A stretch of 64,000 nucleotides of DNA from assembly GCA_958296115.1 (NCBI GenBank), contig OY282442.1, positions 1,683,158 to 1,747,157 on the forward strand, given 5' to 3'. A model generated the notes under the pieces. That model did not search any database. It was not told the origin of the DNA and saw only the letters and a list, made by a program, of their open reading frames with translations. The translations under genes were made by a program, and so were the position numbers. Of this stretch, positions 40,601-50,576 are shown in pieces (position 1 is the stretch's first letter; every line of letters begins with the position of its first letter). Source of the stretch: an uncultured Dehalococcoidia bacterium. GTDB taxonomy: Bacteria; Chloroflexota; Dehalococcoidia; Lucifugimonadales; CAJWER01.

Positions 40601-43600
40601 ATGAGAGGGTTTTTCACCAGAGCTCTGCCGCTCTTACTGTTGTCTGCGGTCGTAACAGCATTCGCCGCGGGCAGCGCGTCGGCGCAGGCAGCCGGCGTAT
40701 GCGGTCGCACGCAGCAGGTTCAGGACGCCATCCTGGCTGCGGTGAACGAGCTCGACGGCGTGAACGTCAACGGCTGCGGCGAGGTGACGGCGTCACACCT
40801 CGCCGGCGTTACCGGGTGGCTGGACCTGTCTGAGAAGGGGGTTGCGTCGCTTGCGCCCGGGGATTTCGCGGGGCTGGGCAGCCTGGACGGGCTGGGGTTG
40901 ACGGGCAACAGGCTGGATGGACTGCCGGACGGCGTGTTCGAGGGGCTGAGCGGGCTGTCGCATCTGAGCCTTACGTCGAGCGGGCTTCCGGAGCTGTCGG
41001 CGGACATGTTAAGCGGGCTGGACAGCCTGCAAACGCTGTTCGTGTGCTGCAGCGGAGAGGTCGCCCTGGCGCCGGGGGCGCTCGAGGGCGTGAAGGCAAC
41101 CCTGCGCGCGGCGCATATTGCGAGCGACAGCGTGTCCCTCTCGCCGGACGCGTTCGCGGGATTGACCGAGCTGCGGGACGTGCGTCTTCCATTCAGCATG
41201 TCGAACGCCCTGCCGCCGGGCCTGTTCGAGGGCGTGAGGGACCTGGAGACGCTGCACCTGTACGGGGCCCCCTATGCCCCCATGCCATTCAACCTCTCGG
41301 TGGAACGGGTGGGAAGCGGCCTGTTGACCGAAGGCGAGCCGGCCCGTCTGCGGGTGAGAATCGCCGAGGGCGCCCCGTTCGACACGATAGTAACGTGGAC
41401 GGCGGGCGGAGACGCGCCACCCGACGCCGGGGGCATCGTGATCATCGAAGCGGGCGAGATGGTGAGCGGGGAGTTCACCATCAGTGGCGATAACGGCGGC
41501 GACGGCGGCGCGCTGGTGTCGGTCGCGCTGTCGGCCGCGGCGACTTTCGATGGAGTCGATGAGGAGCTCGGCGATACCGAGGGCAACGTCCAGGGTGTCG
41601 GCTTCGGGGTGGGGAGCGCGCTGGACATCGAGTTCGACGCGCTGTTGAGCGTGGCGCTCGCCGTGGATACGGACCCGCACACGCCGGGGCATCAGCGCAC
41701 GATTGGAGAGGGGGCCGGGTCGAGGCCGTTCACGGTGGAGGCGAGGGTGAGCGGGGGGACGCCGTCGACGGACCTGACGCTGCCGCTGACGTTCGGAGGG
41801 ACGGCGAAGGAGGGCAGCGACTACACGCTGAGCGGCGCGTCGTCGGTTACGATTGGGGCTGGGCAGTCGTCCGGCGTGACGGCGGATCTGGTGATAACTC
41901 CGGCTGACGACGACCTCTACGAGGGGCAGTTCGAGACCATAGAGATCGGGGCGTTCGACGAGCGTCACGGCGCGGCGGCTCCCGCGCAGGCGCTGCTGAA
42001 CGACAACGACGAGATCGCCACCATCAACCTCAAGGCGGTCCCTGGGGTGTTGACCGAGGGCAGCGGGCCGGTTGAGGTTACGGTGTGGGCGGTCGTAGAG
42101 GACGGGCGGGTCTTTTCGGAGGACAAGACCGTGCTGGTGTCGGTGTCGGGCAGCGGCGATGGCAGGCGGGTTGACTTCGAGGGCGTGGAGACCTTCGAGA
42201 TAGGGATACGCGCCGGGACCGCGGGAGCGAGCGGGACGTTCACACTCGTACCCGTAGATGACCGCGTGGACGAGGCGGACGAGACCATCGTCATAAGCGG
42301 GGAAGCGATACTCAGCCGGGAGATACAGGACGCGGAGGTGAGCCCGGAGTCGGTTACGCTGCTGGACGACGACACCCCCCCCAGCAGGATCTTCCTCACG
42401 GTGGATACGGACCCATCCACGCCGGGCGTCCAGAATACGCTGGACGAGGACGGGGGGCCGGTGAACGTGGCGGTGACCGTCGAGGTGGATGGAGATACGA
42501 GGTTCTCGGAGGCGAAGACGGTCGCGGTGGATGTCTTTGGGAGCGGGGCGCTGGCGGCGGTGGACTTCCTCCCGGTGGAGAGCTTCGGCGTAACCATTCC
42601 GGCGGGGGAGGCCAGCCGCGCTGTTGAGTTCACGCTTACGCCGCTGGACGACGAGGTACACGAGGACAACGAGACAATTACGGTGTCTGGCGCGCTTGGG
42701 GGCGTCACGGTCATTCCAAGCGCGATAACGCTGACCAACCTGAACGACCCCGCCCCGTCTGGGGTTGCCGTAACGGTGTCCGGGGTGATGTACGAGGGAA
42801 GCGCGAGACCCGCGGCGGTGATGGTTACGGCGTCGCTTTTGGGGGGGACGACGCTGCCCTTGGACATGCATCTGCCGCTCACGTTCGGTGGCACGGCTTC
42901 GAGTACCGACTACGTAGTGTCTGGGCCTGGCGCCGTTACTATCCGGGCCGAGCAGTCGTCGGGGACGGCCGAGCTTGCGGTTACGCCTGTCAATGACAAC
43001 TTCGACGAGGGCGACAGCGAGACCATCCTGATAGGCGTTTCTCATGCGGATTACGCGGCTTCGGCGCAGTCCGTAACCATCATAGACGACGATACGGTGA
43101 CGGGGGTCGCGCTGGAGTTGGACAAGGACGTGGTGTCCGAGTCTGGCGCGGAGAGCTTCAGGGTGCGCGCGGTTCTCCAGGGGGCGGCGCTGGGGGACGC
43201 GCTGACGCTGCCGTTGAGGTTCGGAGGGAGCGCGACGACGACGGAATACGCGGTGAGCGGCGCTCGGTCAATCACCATCCAGGCTGGGCAACGCTCTGGA
43301 GAGACGACGCTGACGATAGACCCGTTCGAGGACGCGATAGACGAAGGAGATGGGGAGACCATCGAGATTGGCGTCGAGTACGGGCCGTTCTCGTCGGCGG
43401 TCGAGGCAACCATCGCCGACAACGACACGGCTGAGATTAGGCTCATCGCGGCTCCGTCGGTCGTCGCCGAGGAGGCCGAACCCACGTTCGTAACGGTTAC
43501 GGCGACGCTGCGCGACGCTGTGAGCGGCAGCAAGGTGACGCTCCCCGCGGATCTCCCGCTCGAGCTTGTGTTCGGCGGCAGCGCGGAAAGGGGGAGCGAC

Positions 43601-46600
43601 TACACGTTGAGCGGAGTGACGGCGTTGACCATACGCGCCGGACGCTCCTTCGGGGTTATTGCCACGCTCAAGATAGACCCCCGTGAGGACACCCTCGACG
43701 AGACGGATGACGACGGCAAGGACGAGACCATAGTTATCGGAGCGCCGCAGCAGACGCATAAGTGGAAGCCGGCCGAGTTGGTCATCGCCGACAATGACAC
43801 GACAACCCTCGCGTTCTCATCCGACACGGTCAGCATCTACGAGTCCTACGGCTCGGCGACCGTCAGCGTGAAGGCTGCATTGGATGGGGGAGTCCTGCCT
43901 GATGACCTGGTCATCCCGCTGGATTTTGGAGGGAGCGCAACCAAGTACTCGGACTTTACGGAGTGGGACCTCCCCGATTACGTGGTTGACGGCGCGGCGG
44001 TCATCACCATCCCGGCCGGGCGTAAGGAGGGGAAGACGGACCTGAAGGTGGTGATGATTGACGATAGGGTGGACGAGTCGGACGTGAACGGCCTGGGAGA
44101 GAAGATAGCCATCGGCGCGTCGAATCCCAGGTACGCGGGGGCGGATCGGGCGGAGATAGTCATCGTAGAAAACGACATAAGCCCATTCCGGCTCTCGATT
44201 GACACGAGCCGCGTGGAAGAGGGTGGCGGCGTGGTGACGGCGCTGCTCACAGTCGAGTCGAGGGGGCCTGCGCTGGGCCAAGACTTCGTGATACCGCTGC
44301 GGTTTGGGGGCTCTGCGGACAGAAACGCGGACTACACGGTGTTTGGGCTGGAGTCCATCACGATGTTGGCCGGGGAGACGGCGACCAATACGGCGCTGGT
44401 AATCGCTCCGGTCGACGACAAGCTCCATGAAGGCGACGAGGTCATCGAAATCGGCTCCGCGCTCAATCTGGGCGGCATGATGCGGGTCCTCGTCACCATC
44501 GAGGACGACGACGCGGCGACGCTCACGCTCGCCGTGGACACGGACCCGGAGCGCGAGGGCAGCCAGGCCGTCATCGCCGAGGGCGCGGAGGATCCGGTGG
44601 CGGTGACCGTGACGGCCGCGCTGGAGGGAGGAGTTCTCGGCGAGGACCTGGCGCTCCCGCTCGCGCTCGGAGGCAGCGCGGTCAAGGATTCCGATTACAG
44701 TGTCGAGGGGGCATTGGAGATCACGATAGCCGCCGGCCAGTCCTTCGCCACGACCACCCTGGTTATAGACCCGGTAGAGGACAAGGTGGACGAGACCGAC
44801 GACGAGGGCAAGGACGAGACCATCGAGGTCGGCATATCCCACGACGGGCGCGCGGACGTGAAGCCGGCCGTCCTGACCATCGCCGACAACGACGAGGTGA
44901 AGGTCAAGCTCACGACGCTCCCGGCCAGCGTCGGCGAGGGCGCTGGGAGCGCGGAGGTTACGGTGACGGCGGCGTTGGAGGGCGGCATTCTGGCCGAGGA
45001 CCTGACTCTGCCCCTGAGGTTCAGGGGGAGCGCGGAGAGGGGGGCCGACTACACGGTAGGCGGAGCGGTGGTTACCATTGCGGCTGGGGAAGATACCGGG
45101 TCCAAGGTATTGCGAATCACGCTGAACGACGACGGGGTAGACGAGACAGACGGCCGCGGCCGGGACGAGACAATAGAGGTCTGGACCTCGCACGCCCGAT
45201 ATGCGGACACAGCCGCGGCCGTTGTAACCATTGAGGACAACGACGTTGCCGCGCTGTCGCTGTCCGTATCGCCCGGCGCAATCGCCGAGGGCGGGGCTGG
45301 CGTGGTTACCGTTACAGCCAGCCTGTCGGGGTCGACGCTGCCGGGGGACTTGCGCGTCCCGCTCGACCATATCACGGGGACGGCGGACATCAGCATAGAC
45401 TACAAGCTTCGCGGCGCGCGTTCGGTAACCATACCTGCGGGCGGCGTCTCGGCGTCGGCTGTGCTGACCATCCACGCAATTGACGACAACGTTGACGAGG
45501 GCGTCGGGGAGACTATCGAGATAGGCTCGAGGCTTGGGTCTCACGGGGCTGTGGAGCCCTTGGTGGTGGAGCTGATAGACGACGATACGGCGGTTCTCTC
45601 GTTCGCCGCCGCGCCGGCCAGGATTGAAGAGGGCGGTGGGGAGACATCGGTGAGAGTCACTGCGCGCCTGTCCGGGGCCGTGCTGCAGGACTCTCTCACC
45701 ATTCCGCTGGCCTTCGGCGGCGCGGCGCTGGCTGGGGAGTACGGCGACTACATTCATAGGGGCGCTTCGTCTGTAACCATACAAGCGGGCCGCAGCTCGG
45801 GAACTGCGGGCGTCCTGGTCATCATTCCCAATGATGATTCGATACACGAGGCTGGGGGTGAGACGGTAACCATTGGGTCGGCGCATCCCATGTACGTGGA
45901 GGCTGCGCCCGCCGAACTGGTGATAGGCGACGATGACGATGCCGCTGTTACGCTTGGCGTGGATACGGAGAGCGTCGGCGAGAACGCCGGGGCTACGGTG
46001 GTTACTGTAACGGCAGGTCGCAATGAAGGCGTCCCGCTGGCCGAGGAGCTTCGGCTGCAGTTGTACTTCGGCGGGAGCGCGACCCGGGACGAGAACGCAA
46101 CGGATAGGAATCCTGCCGACTACACGTTGGCCGGCGGCGAGCTGATAGTCATCCCGGCTGGCAGCGTGTCGGGGCAGGTCGAGCTCACAATCAGCCCTAT
46201 CCCGGACACGCTGGACGAGGGGATGGGCGAGGCTATAACCATCACGACTTCTCACGACGGGCGGACGTCCGCGGCGACTATCGTCTTGGAAGACGACGAC
46301 ACTGTTACGGTCAGCCTGGCAGTGGAAGGCGCGGCCGAGATTGCTGAGGATGGGAGCTCGGCGGAGCTGGTCGTGAGGGCGTCGCTGGCCGGGGGCGCTC
46401 TGCCTGCGGACCTCCTGCTGCCCCTGGCCTTCGGGGGGAGCGCGGAGAAGGGTAGGGACTACGCGCTGAGCGGCACGTTGGCGATAGTGATACCTGCGGG
46501 AGCCGTGGAAGGCATGACGAGACTTGCGGTTACGTCGGTGTTCGACCTGCTGGACGAGGGACAGGCGGAGACAGTGGAGATAGGGGTGGATCACGACCTG

Positions 46601-49201
46601 TACGGCGGGACAGCGCCGGCGCGCGGGGCGGTCATCACTGACGACGACGCTGTGGGCCTGGAGATGACGGTCGAGCCGCGCGCGGTGAAGGAGAGCGCCG
46701 CGAACCCAACTTTGACCGTAACGGCGACCCTGATAGGCGGGGCGCTGCTGTCCAGCCCCCTGACGCTGCCGCTGACGTTCGGGGGCGAGGCTGTGAGAGG
46801 GGCCGACTATAGGGTGAGCGGGACGGCGGCGGTTACCATCCTGCCGGGGCGCATATCCGGGGTGACGTCGGGATTGAGGATTGCGCCCGTGCATGACGAC
46901 GTTGACGAGGGGGAGGGCGAGACGGTCCTCATCGGGACTGCCCACGCGGCGCACCAGGATACACCACCCGCCGAGCTGAGGCTCACTGACGACGACACGG
47001 CGCGGGTCAGTCTGAGCGCGTTGCAGGGCGAGGTTGATATCCAGGAGGACGGCGGGCCTGTGCTGGTGTCGGTGGTGGCGAAGCTGGAGGGCGGCATCCT
47101 GCCGAGCGACCAGACGTTGCCGCTGACGTTCGGGGGGACCGCAGCCAGGGGAAGCGATTACACGGTGAGCGGGGTCGAGGCCATCGTGATTCCCGCTGGG
47201 GACACGTGCAAGAAGCTCCCTGTAATCACGCCGGGCGTGGAGACGCCGTGCGTCACGACGCTCACGATCACGCCTACCGACGACGTATTCGACGAGGGGG
47301 AGCGAGAGACCATCGAAATAGGCATCGCGCAGCCTGGCCAGCGCGTCGAGACTCATCCATTCGTCATCACCATCACCGACGACGACACTGTCCCAGCGAC
47401 TGTGCAGCTCCGCATGAGCCCTAACCCGGCCACTGTCGAGGAGGGCGGCGGACGGCGCATCACCATCACGGTTGAGGCGAAGTTGCAGGGCGAGGCGAGG
47501 CTGAGCGAGGACCTAGAGCTGTCCCTGTCCTTTGGCGGCAGCGCGAAGAAGGACGAGGACTACACCACGACAGGCGACGTCGCCATCATCATCCCCGCCG
47601 CGGGCGCGAAGGGCGAGGCGGAGCTTAGGATAACGCCCAGTGACGACGACATAGACGAGGGGCTGTTCGAGGTCATCGAGGTCGGCATCTCCCATGCGTT
47701 CCACGTCGCGGAGCCTGTCGGCGTGGCGCTGATGGACGACGATACGGCATCCGTCGCGCTCTCGGCGTCGCCGGCGTCTATCGAAGAGGACGGCGGGACC
47801 GCGTCCGTCAGCGTAACCGCAAGACTGATAGGCGCAAAGCTGCCGACCGACCTGTCGCTGCCGCTGGTCTTCAGGGGAAGCGCAACGCGGGGAGCCGACT
47901 ACGAGGTGAAGGGACCGAGCGTGGTTGCCATCCCGACAGGGCAGACGTCGAGCGCGGCTGTTCTGAGTATCACGCCGGTTGACGACGACGTTGACGAGGG
48001 GGAGGGCGAGACGATAGAGATAGGGGCGTCGCACCGGCGTTATTCCATCGCCGAGTACGCCGCCGTGGCGCTTATAGATGACGACGTGGCGCTAAGCATC
48101 GACATCCGGTCCAGTCCGGGCAGCGTGTCGACGGGCGGCGTGGTGGTCTATACGCTGTCGGTGGTGAACGAGGGGTCCGCCACCTCGACGAACGTGGTTC
48201 TCACGGCCAATCTGCCTGAGGGGCTGATCTTCGGGTCGGTCTTGAACGAGGGTATGGCGACCTCGACCGTCCCTGTGCCGGGCAAGCCTGCGACCTCGAC
48301 CGATCCAGCGCCGGGCAAGCCTGCGACTTCGACCGAGCCAGTGCCGGACAAGCCTGCGACCTCGACCGAGCCAGTGCCGGGCAAGCCTGCGACCTCGACC
48401 GATCCAGCGCCGGGCAAGCCTGCGACCTCGACCAAGCCTGTGCCGGGCAAGCCTGCGACCTCGACCGAGCCAGCGCCGGGCAAGCCTACGACCTCGACCG
48501 ATCCAGCGCCGGGCAAGCCTACGACCTCGACCGATCCAGCGCCGGACAAGCCTGCGACCTCGACCGAGCCAGCGCCGGGCAAGCCTACGACCTCGACCGA
48601 TCCAGCGCCGGACAAGCCTGCGACCTCGACCAAGCCGGTGGTGGGCGACGGGGCTTCGACCGATCCTGCGCCGGGCAAGCCTGCGACCTCGACCAAGCCG
48701 GTGGTAGGCGGCGGGTCTTCGACCGACCCAGCGCCGGGCAAGCCTGCGACCTCGACCAAACCGGTGGTGGGCGGCGGGTCTTCGACCGATCCTGCGCCGG
48801 GCAAGCCTGCGACCTCGACCAATCCAGCGCCGGGCAAGCCTGCGACCTCGACCAAGCCAGCGCCGAGCAAGCCAGCGACTTCGACCAAGCCAGTGGCGAC
48901 CTCGACCAAGCCAGTGACCTCAACCAAGCCGGTGGCGACCTCAACCGATCCGGTAGTTGGGATTCTCATCCCGTGCGTGCATACGGGCGAAGCGTTAGGC
49001 GGGACCGTCATCTGTCGTTTCGGGGACATGGGGTCGAGGACGCACAGGGCTATCCTGATAGTGGCGCGGGCTGTGTCGAGTCCGGGCGAGTCCCTGGTCG
49101 TCATGGTGGAGGCGCGCGACGGCGAGGGTAACTTGGCCCGGGCCACAGGGATTATGGTGGTGAAGCCTCCGACGCCGTTATCGCGAAGCAATCCTGGCTA
49201 G
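40601..49201 (+). CDS. Giant secreted Calx-beta repeat protein with LRR head
   Basis: This 2,866-residue protein has a signal peptide (residues 1-28, LLLLSAVVTAFAAGSASAQA) and a leucine-rich-repeat head (about 70-225, for example GLGLTGNRLDGLPDGVFEGL). From about 345 to 2500 there are about 18 Calx-beta-like domains of roughly 100 residues, each ending VTIEDDD or ADNDT and containing LPLxFGGSA, DYTLSG and DExDETIEIG blocks. Next come a DUF11-like segment, a tandem repeat tail and a globular end with two Cys. Acidic loops imply calcium binding. Likely a cell-surface adhesin; no sortase or dockerin signal is seen. Confidence 0.88.
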   Translation: MRGFFTRALPLLLLSAVVTAFAAGSASAQAAGVCGRTQQVQDAILAAVNELDGVNVNGCGEVTASHLAGVTGWLDLSEKGVASLAPGDFAGLGSLDGLGLTGNRLDGLPDGVFEGLSGLSHLSLTSSGLPELSADMLSGLDSLQTLFVCCSGEVALAPGALEGVKATLRAAHIASDSVSLSPDAFAGLTELRDVRLPFSMSNALPPGLFEGVRDLETLHLYGAPYAPMPFNLSVERVGSGLLTEGEPARLRVRIAEGAPFDTIVTWTAGGDAPPDAGGIVIIEAGEMVSGEFTISGDNGGDGGALVSVALSAAATFDGVDEELGDTEGNVQGVGFGVGSALDIEFDALLSVALAVDTDPHTPGHQRTIGEGAGSRPFTVEARVSGGTPSTDLTLPLTFGGTAKEGSDYTLSGASSVTIGAGQSSGVTADLVITPADDDLYEGQFETIEIGAFDERHGAAAPAQALLNDNDEIATINLKAVPGVLTEGSGPVEVTVWAVVEDGRVFSEDKTVLVSVSGSGDGRRVDFEGVETFEIGIRAGTAGASGTFTLVPVDDRVDEADETIVISGEAILSREIQDAEVSPESVTLLDDDTPPSRIFLTVDTDPSTPGVQNTLDEDGGPVNVAVTVEVDGDTRFSEAKTVAVDVFGSGALAAVDFLPVESFGVTIPAGEASRAVEFTLTPLDDEVHEDNETITVSGALGGVTVIPSAITLTNLNDPAPSGVAVTVSGVMYEGSARPAAVMVTASLLGGTTLPLDMHLPLTFGGTASSTDYVVSGPGAVTIRAEQSSGTAELAVTPVNDNFDEGDSETILIGVSHADYAASAQSVTIIDDDTVTGVALELDKDVVSESGAESFRVRAVLQGAALGDALTLPLRFGGSATTTEYAVSGARSITIQAGQRSGETTLTIDPFEDAIDEGDGETIEIGVEYGPFSSAVEATIADNDTAEIRLIAAPSVVAEEAEPTFVTVTATLRDAVSGSKVTLPADLPLELVFGGSAERGSDYTLSGVTALTIRAGRSFGVIATLKIDPREDTLDETDDDGKDETIVIGAPQQTHKWKPAELVIADNDTTTLAFSSDTVSIYESYGSATVSVKAALDGGVLPDDLVIPLDFGGSATKYSDFTEWDLPDYVVDGAAVITIPAGRKEGKTDLKVVMIDDRVDESDVNGLGEKIAIGASNPRYAGADRAEIVIVENDISPFRLSIDTSRVEEGGGVVTALLTVESRGPALGQDFVIPLRFGGSADRNADYTVFGLESITMLAGETATNTALVIAPVDDKLHEGDEVIEIGSALNLGGMMRVLVTIEDDDAATLTLAVDTDPEREGSQAVIAEGAEDPVAVTVTAALEGGVLGEDLALPLALGGSAVKDSDYSVEGALEITIAAGQSFATTTLVIDPVEDKVDETDDEGKDETIEVGISHDGRADVKPAVLTIADNDEVKVKLTTLPASVGEGAGSAEVTVTAALEGGILAEDLTLPLRFRGSAERGADYTVGGAVVTIAAGEDTGSKVLRITLNDDGVDETDGRGRDETIEVWTSHARYADTAAAVVTIEDNDVAALSLSVSPGAIAEGGAGVVTVTASLSGSTLPGDLRVPLDHITGTADISIDYKLRGARSVTIPAGGVSASAVLTIHAIDDNVDEGVGETIEIGSRLGSHGAVEPLVVELIDDDTAVLSFAAAPARIEEGGGETSVRVTARLSGAVLQDSLTIPLAFGGAALAGEYGDYIHRGASSVTIQAGRSSGTAGVLVIIPNDDSIHEAGGETVTIGSAHPMYVEAAPAELVIGDDDDAAVTLGVDTESVGENAGATVVTVTAGRNEGVPLAEELRLQLYFGGSATRDENATDRNPADYTLAGGELIVIPAGSVSGQVELTISPIPDTLDEGMGEAITITTSHDGRTSAATIVLEDDDTVTVSLAVEGAAEIAEDGSSAELVVRASLAGGALPADLLLPLAFGGSAEKGRDYALSGTLAIVIPAGAVEGMTRLAVTSVFDLLDEGQAETVEIGVDHDLYGGTAPARGAVITDDDAVGLEMTVEPRAVKESAANPTLTVTATLIGGALLSSPLTLPLTFGGEAVRGADYRVSGTAAVTILPGRISGVTSGLRIAPVHDDVDEGEGETVLIGTAHAAHQDTPPAELRLTDDDTARVSLSALQGEVDIQEDGGPVLVSVVAKLEGGILPSDQTLPLTFGGTAARGSDYTVSGVEAIVIPAGDTCKKLPVITPGVETPCVTTLTITPTDDVFDEGERETIEIGIAQPGQRVETHPFVITITDDDTVPATVQLRMSPNPATVEEGGGRRITITVEAKLQGEARLSEDLELSLSFGGSAKKDEDYTTTGDVAIIIPAAGAKGEAELRITPSDDDIDEGLFEVIEVGISHAFHVAEPVGVALMDDDTASVALSASPASIEEDGGTASVSVTARLIGAKLPTDLSLPLVFRGSATRGADYEVKGPSVVAIPTGQTSSAAVLSITPVDDDVDEGEGETIEIGASHRRYSIAEYAAVALIDDDVALSIDIRSSPGSVSTGGVVVYTLSVVNEGSATSTNVVLTANLPEGLIFGSVLNEGMATSTVPVPGKPATSTDPAPGKPATSTEPVPDKPATSTEPVPGKPATSTDPAPGKPATSTKPVPGKPATSTEPAPGKPTTSTDPAPGKPTTSTDPAPDKPATSTEPAPGKPTTSTDPAPDKPATSTKPVVGDGASTDPAPGKPATSTKPVVGGGSSTDPAPGKPATSTKPVVGGGSSTDPAPGKPATSTNPAPGKPATSTKPAPSKPATSTKPVATSTKPVTSTKPVATSTDPVVGILIPCVHTGEALGGTVICRFGDMGSRTHRAILIVARAVSSPGESLVVMVEARDGEGNLARATGIMVVKPPTPLSRSNPG
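48255..48950 (+). repeat. Tandem 33-bp repeat encoding PGKPATST(D/E/K)PA
   Basis: This is an in-frame array inside the giant gene. About 19 units of 30-33 bases encode PGKPATSTDPA and variants (PDKPATST, KPVVGGGSST), followed by three shorter KPVATST-type units. The array is Pro/Thr/Ser/Lys-rich and should be an extended, possibly glycosylated stalk. Units are similar enough at DNA level to change number by slippage. Confidence 0.88.
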
Positions 49202-49205
49202 GATG

Positions 49206-49250
49206 AGTCACCCTCACCCTAGCCCTCTCCCGTCAAGGGAGAGGGGATAA
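49206..49250. repeat. Intergenic palindrome between convergent genes
   Basis: CCCTCTCCC (49223-49231), loop GTCAA, GGGAGAGGG (49237-49245), preceded by TCACCCTCACCCTAG. It is the cleanest copy of the dispersed family and lies between the stops of the giant gene and the convergent oxidoreductase gene, where a hairpin could end both transcripts. Confidence 0.75.
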
Positions 49251-49259
49251 GCGGACTGC

Positions 49260-50576
49260 CTACTCGTTGTCATCCATGACCATCTGCGCGACGCGCTTGC
49301 CCATGCGGACGCTGTAGTTCGTGCCCCTGTCCTCCGGATAGACCTGCGTCGTGTTAGCCAGGTACACCCCTGGCAAGGGCGTCCTGTGCGAGGGCATCCG
49401 CTCCGAGTAATTGGTTCCTATCACGGGCTGAGCCGCGTTGACGCGCTGGTGGTAGCTGGCGGCTATCCACGACGGGTCGAAGTCGGGGTTGATCTTGCGC
49501 AGGTGAGGGACGTACTCCTTCAAGAGCTCATCGTGGCTCATCGTGTAGAGCCGGTCGCGGCGATCCAGGTAGTTCGACAGATAGACGAGGCGCTGGCCCC
49601 CGTAATGCTCTGGGCCTATCAGGTTCGTGTGCTCGATTACGCCGACGAAAGGTATGGACGGGTCGGCCACGTTCAGCCAATAGACGTGCGAGAGCGGGCG
49701 GTCGAGTACCAGTATCAGCAGGACTGCCGCGAGGTACCTGGCGCTCTCGAGCTGGGCCCGGTACTCTCCGGGCAGGTTGGGAGCAAGCCGCATGAACATG
49801 TACGAGTGCGTGGTTGCGATAACCGCGTCGAACGCCTCTCCCAAGCTCTCGCCTTCCGGTCCTGACGCCTCGATGGCCGGCTGGCCGTCGGCCGTCGCTA
49901 TTCCGGTAACGGGGGTGGACAGGTGTACGCGGCCGCCCTGCTGGGCGATTCTCTGCGCCAGGGCGTCGAATATCTCCCCGAAGCTGCCGATGGGGTAGCC
50001 CAGCTGCTCGCGTGCGAGTCCCTTTCGAGATGCTAGGCGGGTGGCGATCTTGCCCCATATCCAGGGCATTCCTATTTGGTGGTAGTACTGCTCGCCGAAC
50101 TTGCCGCGCAGCATCGGCCCCCAGAAGCCTTCGAACGCGCTCTCGCCGGCCCACTTCCGCAGCCAGTCCACGGCCGTCGCCGACTCCAGCCGTCTCCAGT
50201 CCTTTATCCGTTGGAGCATCAGCGTTACCAAGCCGAGGCGCACACGGTCGACCAGACTCAGCGGCTCGAACCTGAGCAGGTCCATAGGCGTTACGAAGTC
50301 ATATATCCGCCCGTCGTACAGGGTGCCGACGGTGGAGTCGATCCAGCGCATCTGGCCGCCCAGCCCGATCTCCTCGGCCAGGTCCAAGATGTCCGTGTCG
50401 CTCGTGAACAGGTGGTGGTATCCGCGCTCCAGTCTCGCGCCGTTCACGTCGAAGGTGGACGCCTGCCCTCCCAGGAAGGGGGCGCGTTCGTAGACCGCCA
50501 CCTCGTTGCCCTGCTTGCCGAGCTCGTAGGCGGCGGCGAGCCCGGCCGCGCCGGCTCCGACGATTCCGACTCTCAT
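49260..50576 (-). CDS. FAD-dependent amine-oxidase-type oxidoreductase
   Basis: This 438-residue flavoprotein opens MRVGIVGAGAAGLAAAYEL, the Rossmann FAD site, followed by ERAPFLGGQASTF. The C-terminal GVYLANTTQVYPEDRGTNYS is the second FAD contact. The overall pattern resembles protoporphyrinogen-oxidase-like and UDP-galactopyranose-mutase-like NAD(P)-binding proteins found in polysaccharide or glycolipid clusters. Its start overlaps the flippase-like gene by four bases (ATGA), so they are coupled and may act on a lipid-linked product. Confidence 0.82.
   Translation of the reverse strand: MRVGIVGAGAAGLAAAYELGKQGNEVAVYERAPFLGGQASTFDVNGARLERGYHHLFTSDTDILDLAEEIGLGGQMRWIDSTVGTLYDGRIYDFVTPMDLLRFEPLSLVDRVRLGLVTLMLQRIKDWRRLESATAVDWLRKWAGESAFEGFWGPMLRGKFGEQYYHQIGMPWIWGKIATRLASRKGLAREQLGYPIGSFGEIFDALAQRIAQQGGRVHLSTPVTGIATADGQPAIEASGPEGESLGEAFDAVIATTHSYMFMRLAPNLPGEYRAQLESARYLAAVLLILVLDRPLSHVYWLNVADPSIPFVGVIEHTNLIGPEHYGGQRLVYLSNYLDRRDRLYTMSHDELLKEYVPHLRKINPDFDPSWIAASYHQRVNAAQPVIGTNYSERMPSHRTPLPGVYLANTTQVYPEDRGTNYSVRMGKRVAQMVMDDNE

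Noticed and set aside
43817-47356. Long minus-strand frame antisense to the giant protein
   Set aside because: It mirrors the repetitive GC-rich coding of the plus strand, is full of His/Arg-rich low-complexity sequence, and shows no family motif.
48255-48950. CRISPR array
   Set aside because: Repeats are contiguous coding units without unique spacers, inside an open reading frame. No cas gene is present in the window.
48148-49191. Minus-strand frame rich in VEVAGLPGAGS repeats
   Set aside because: It is the antisense reading of the PGKPATST array in the adhesin gene.
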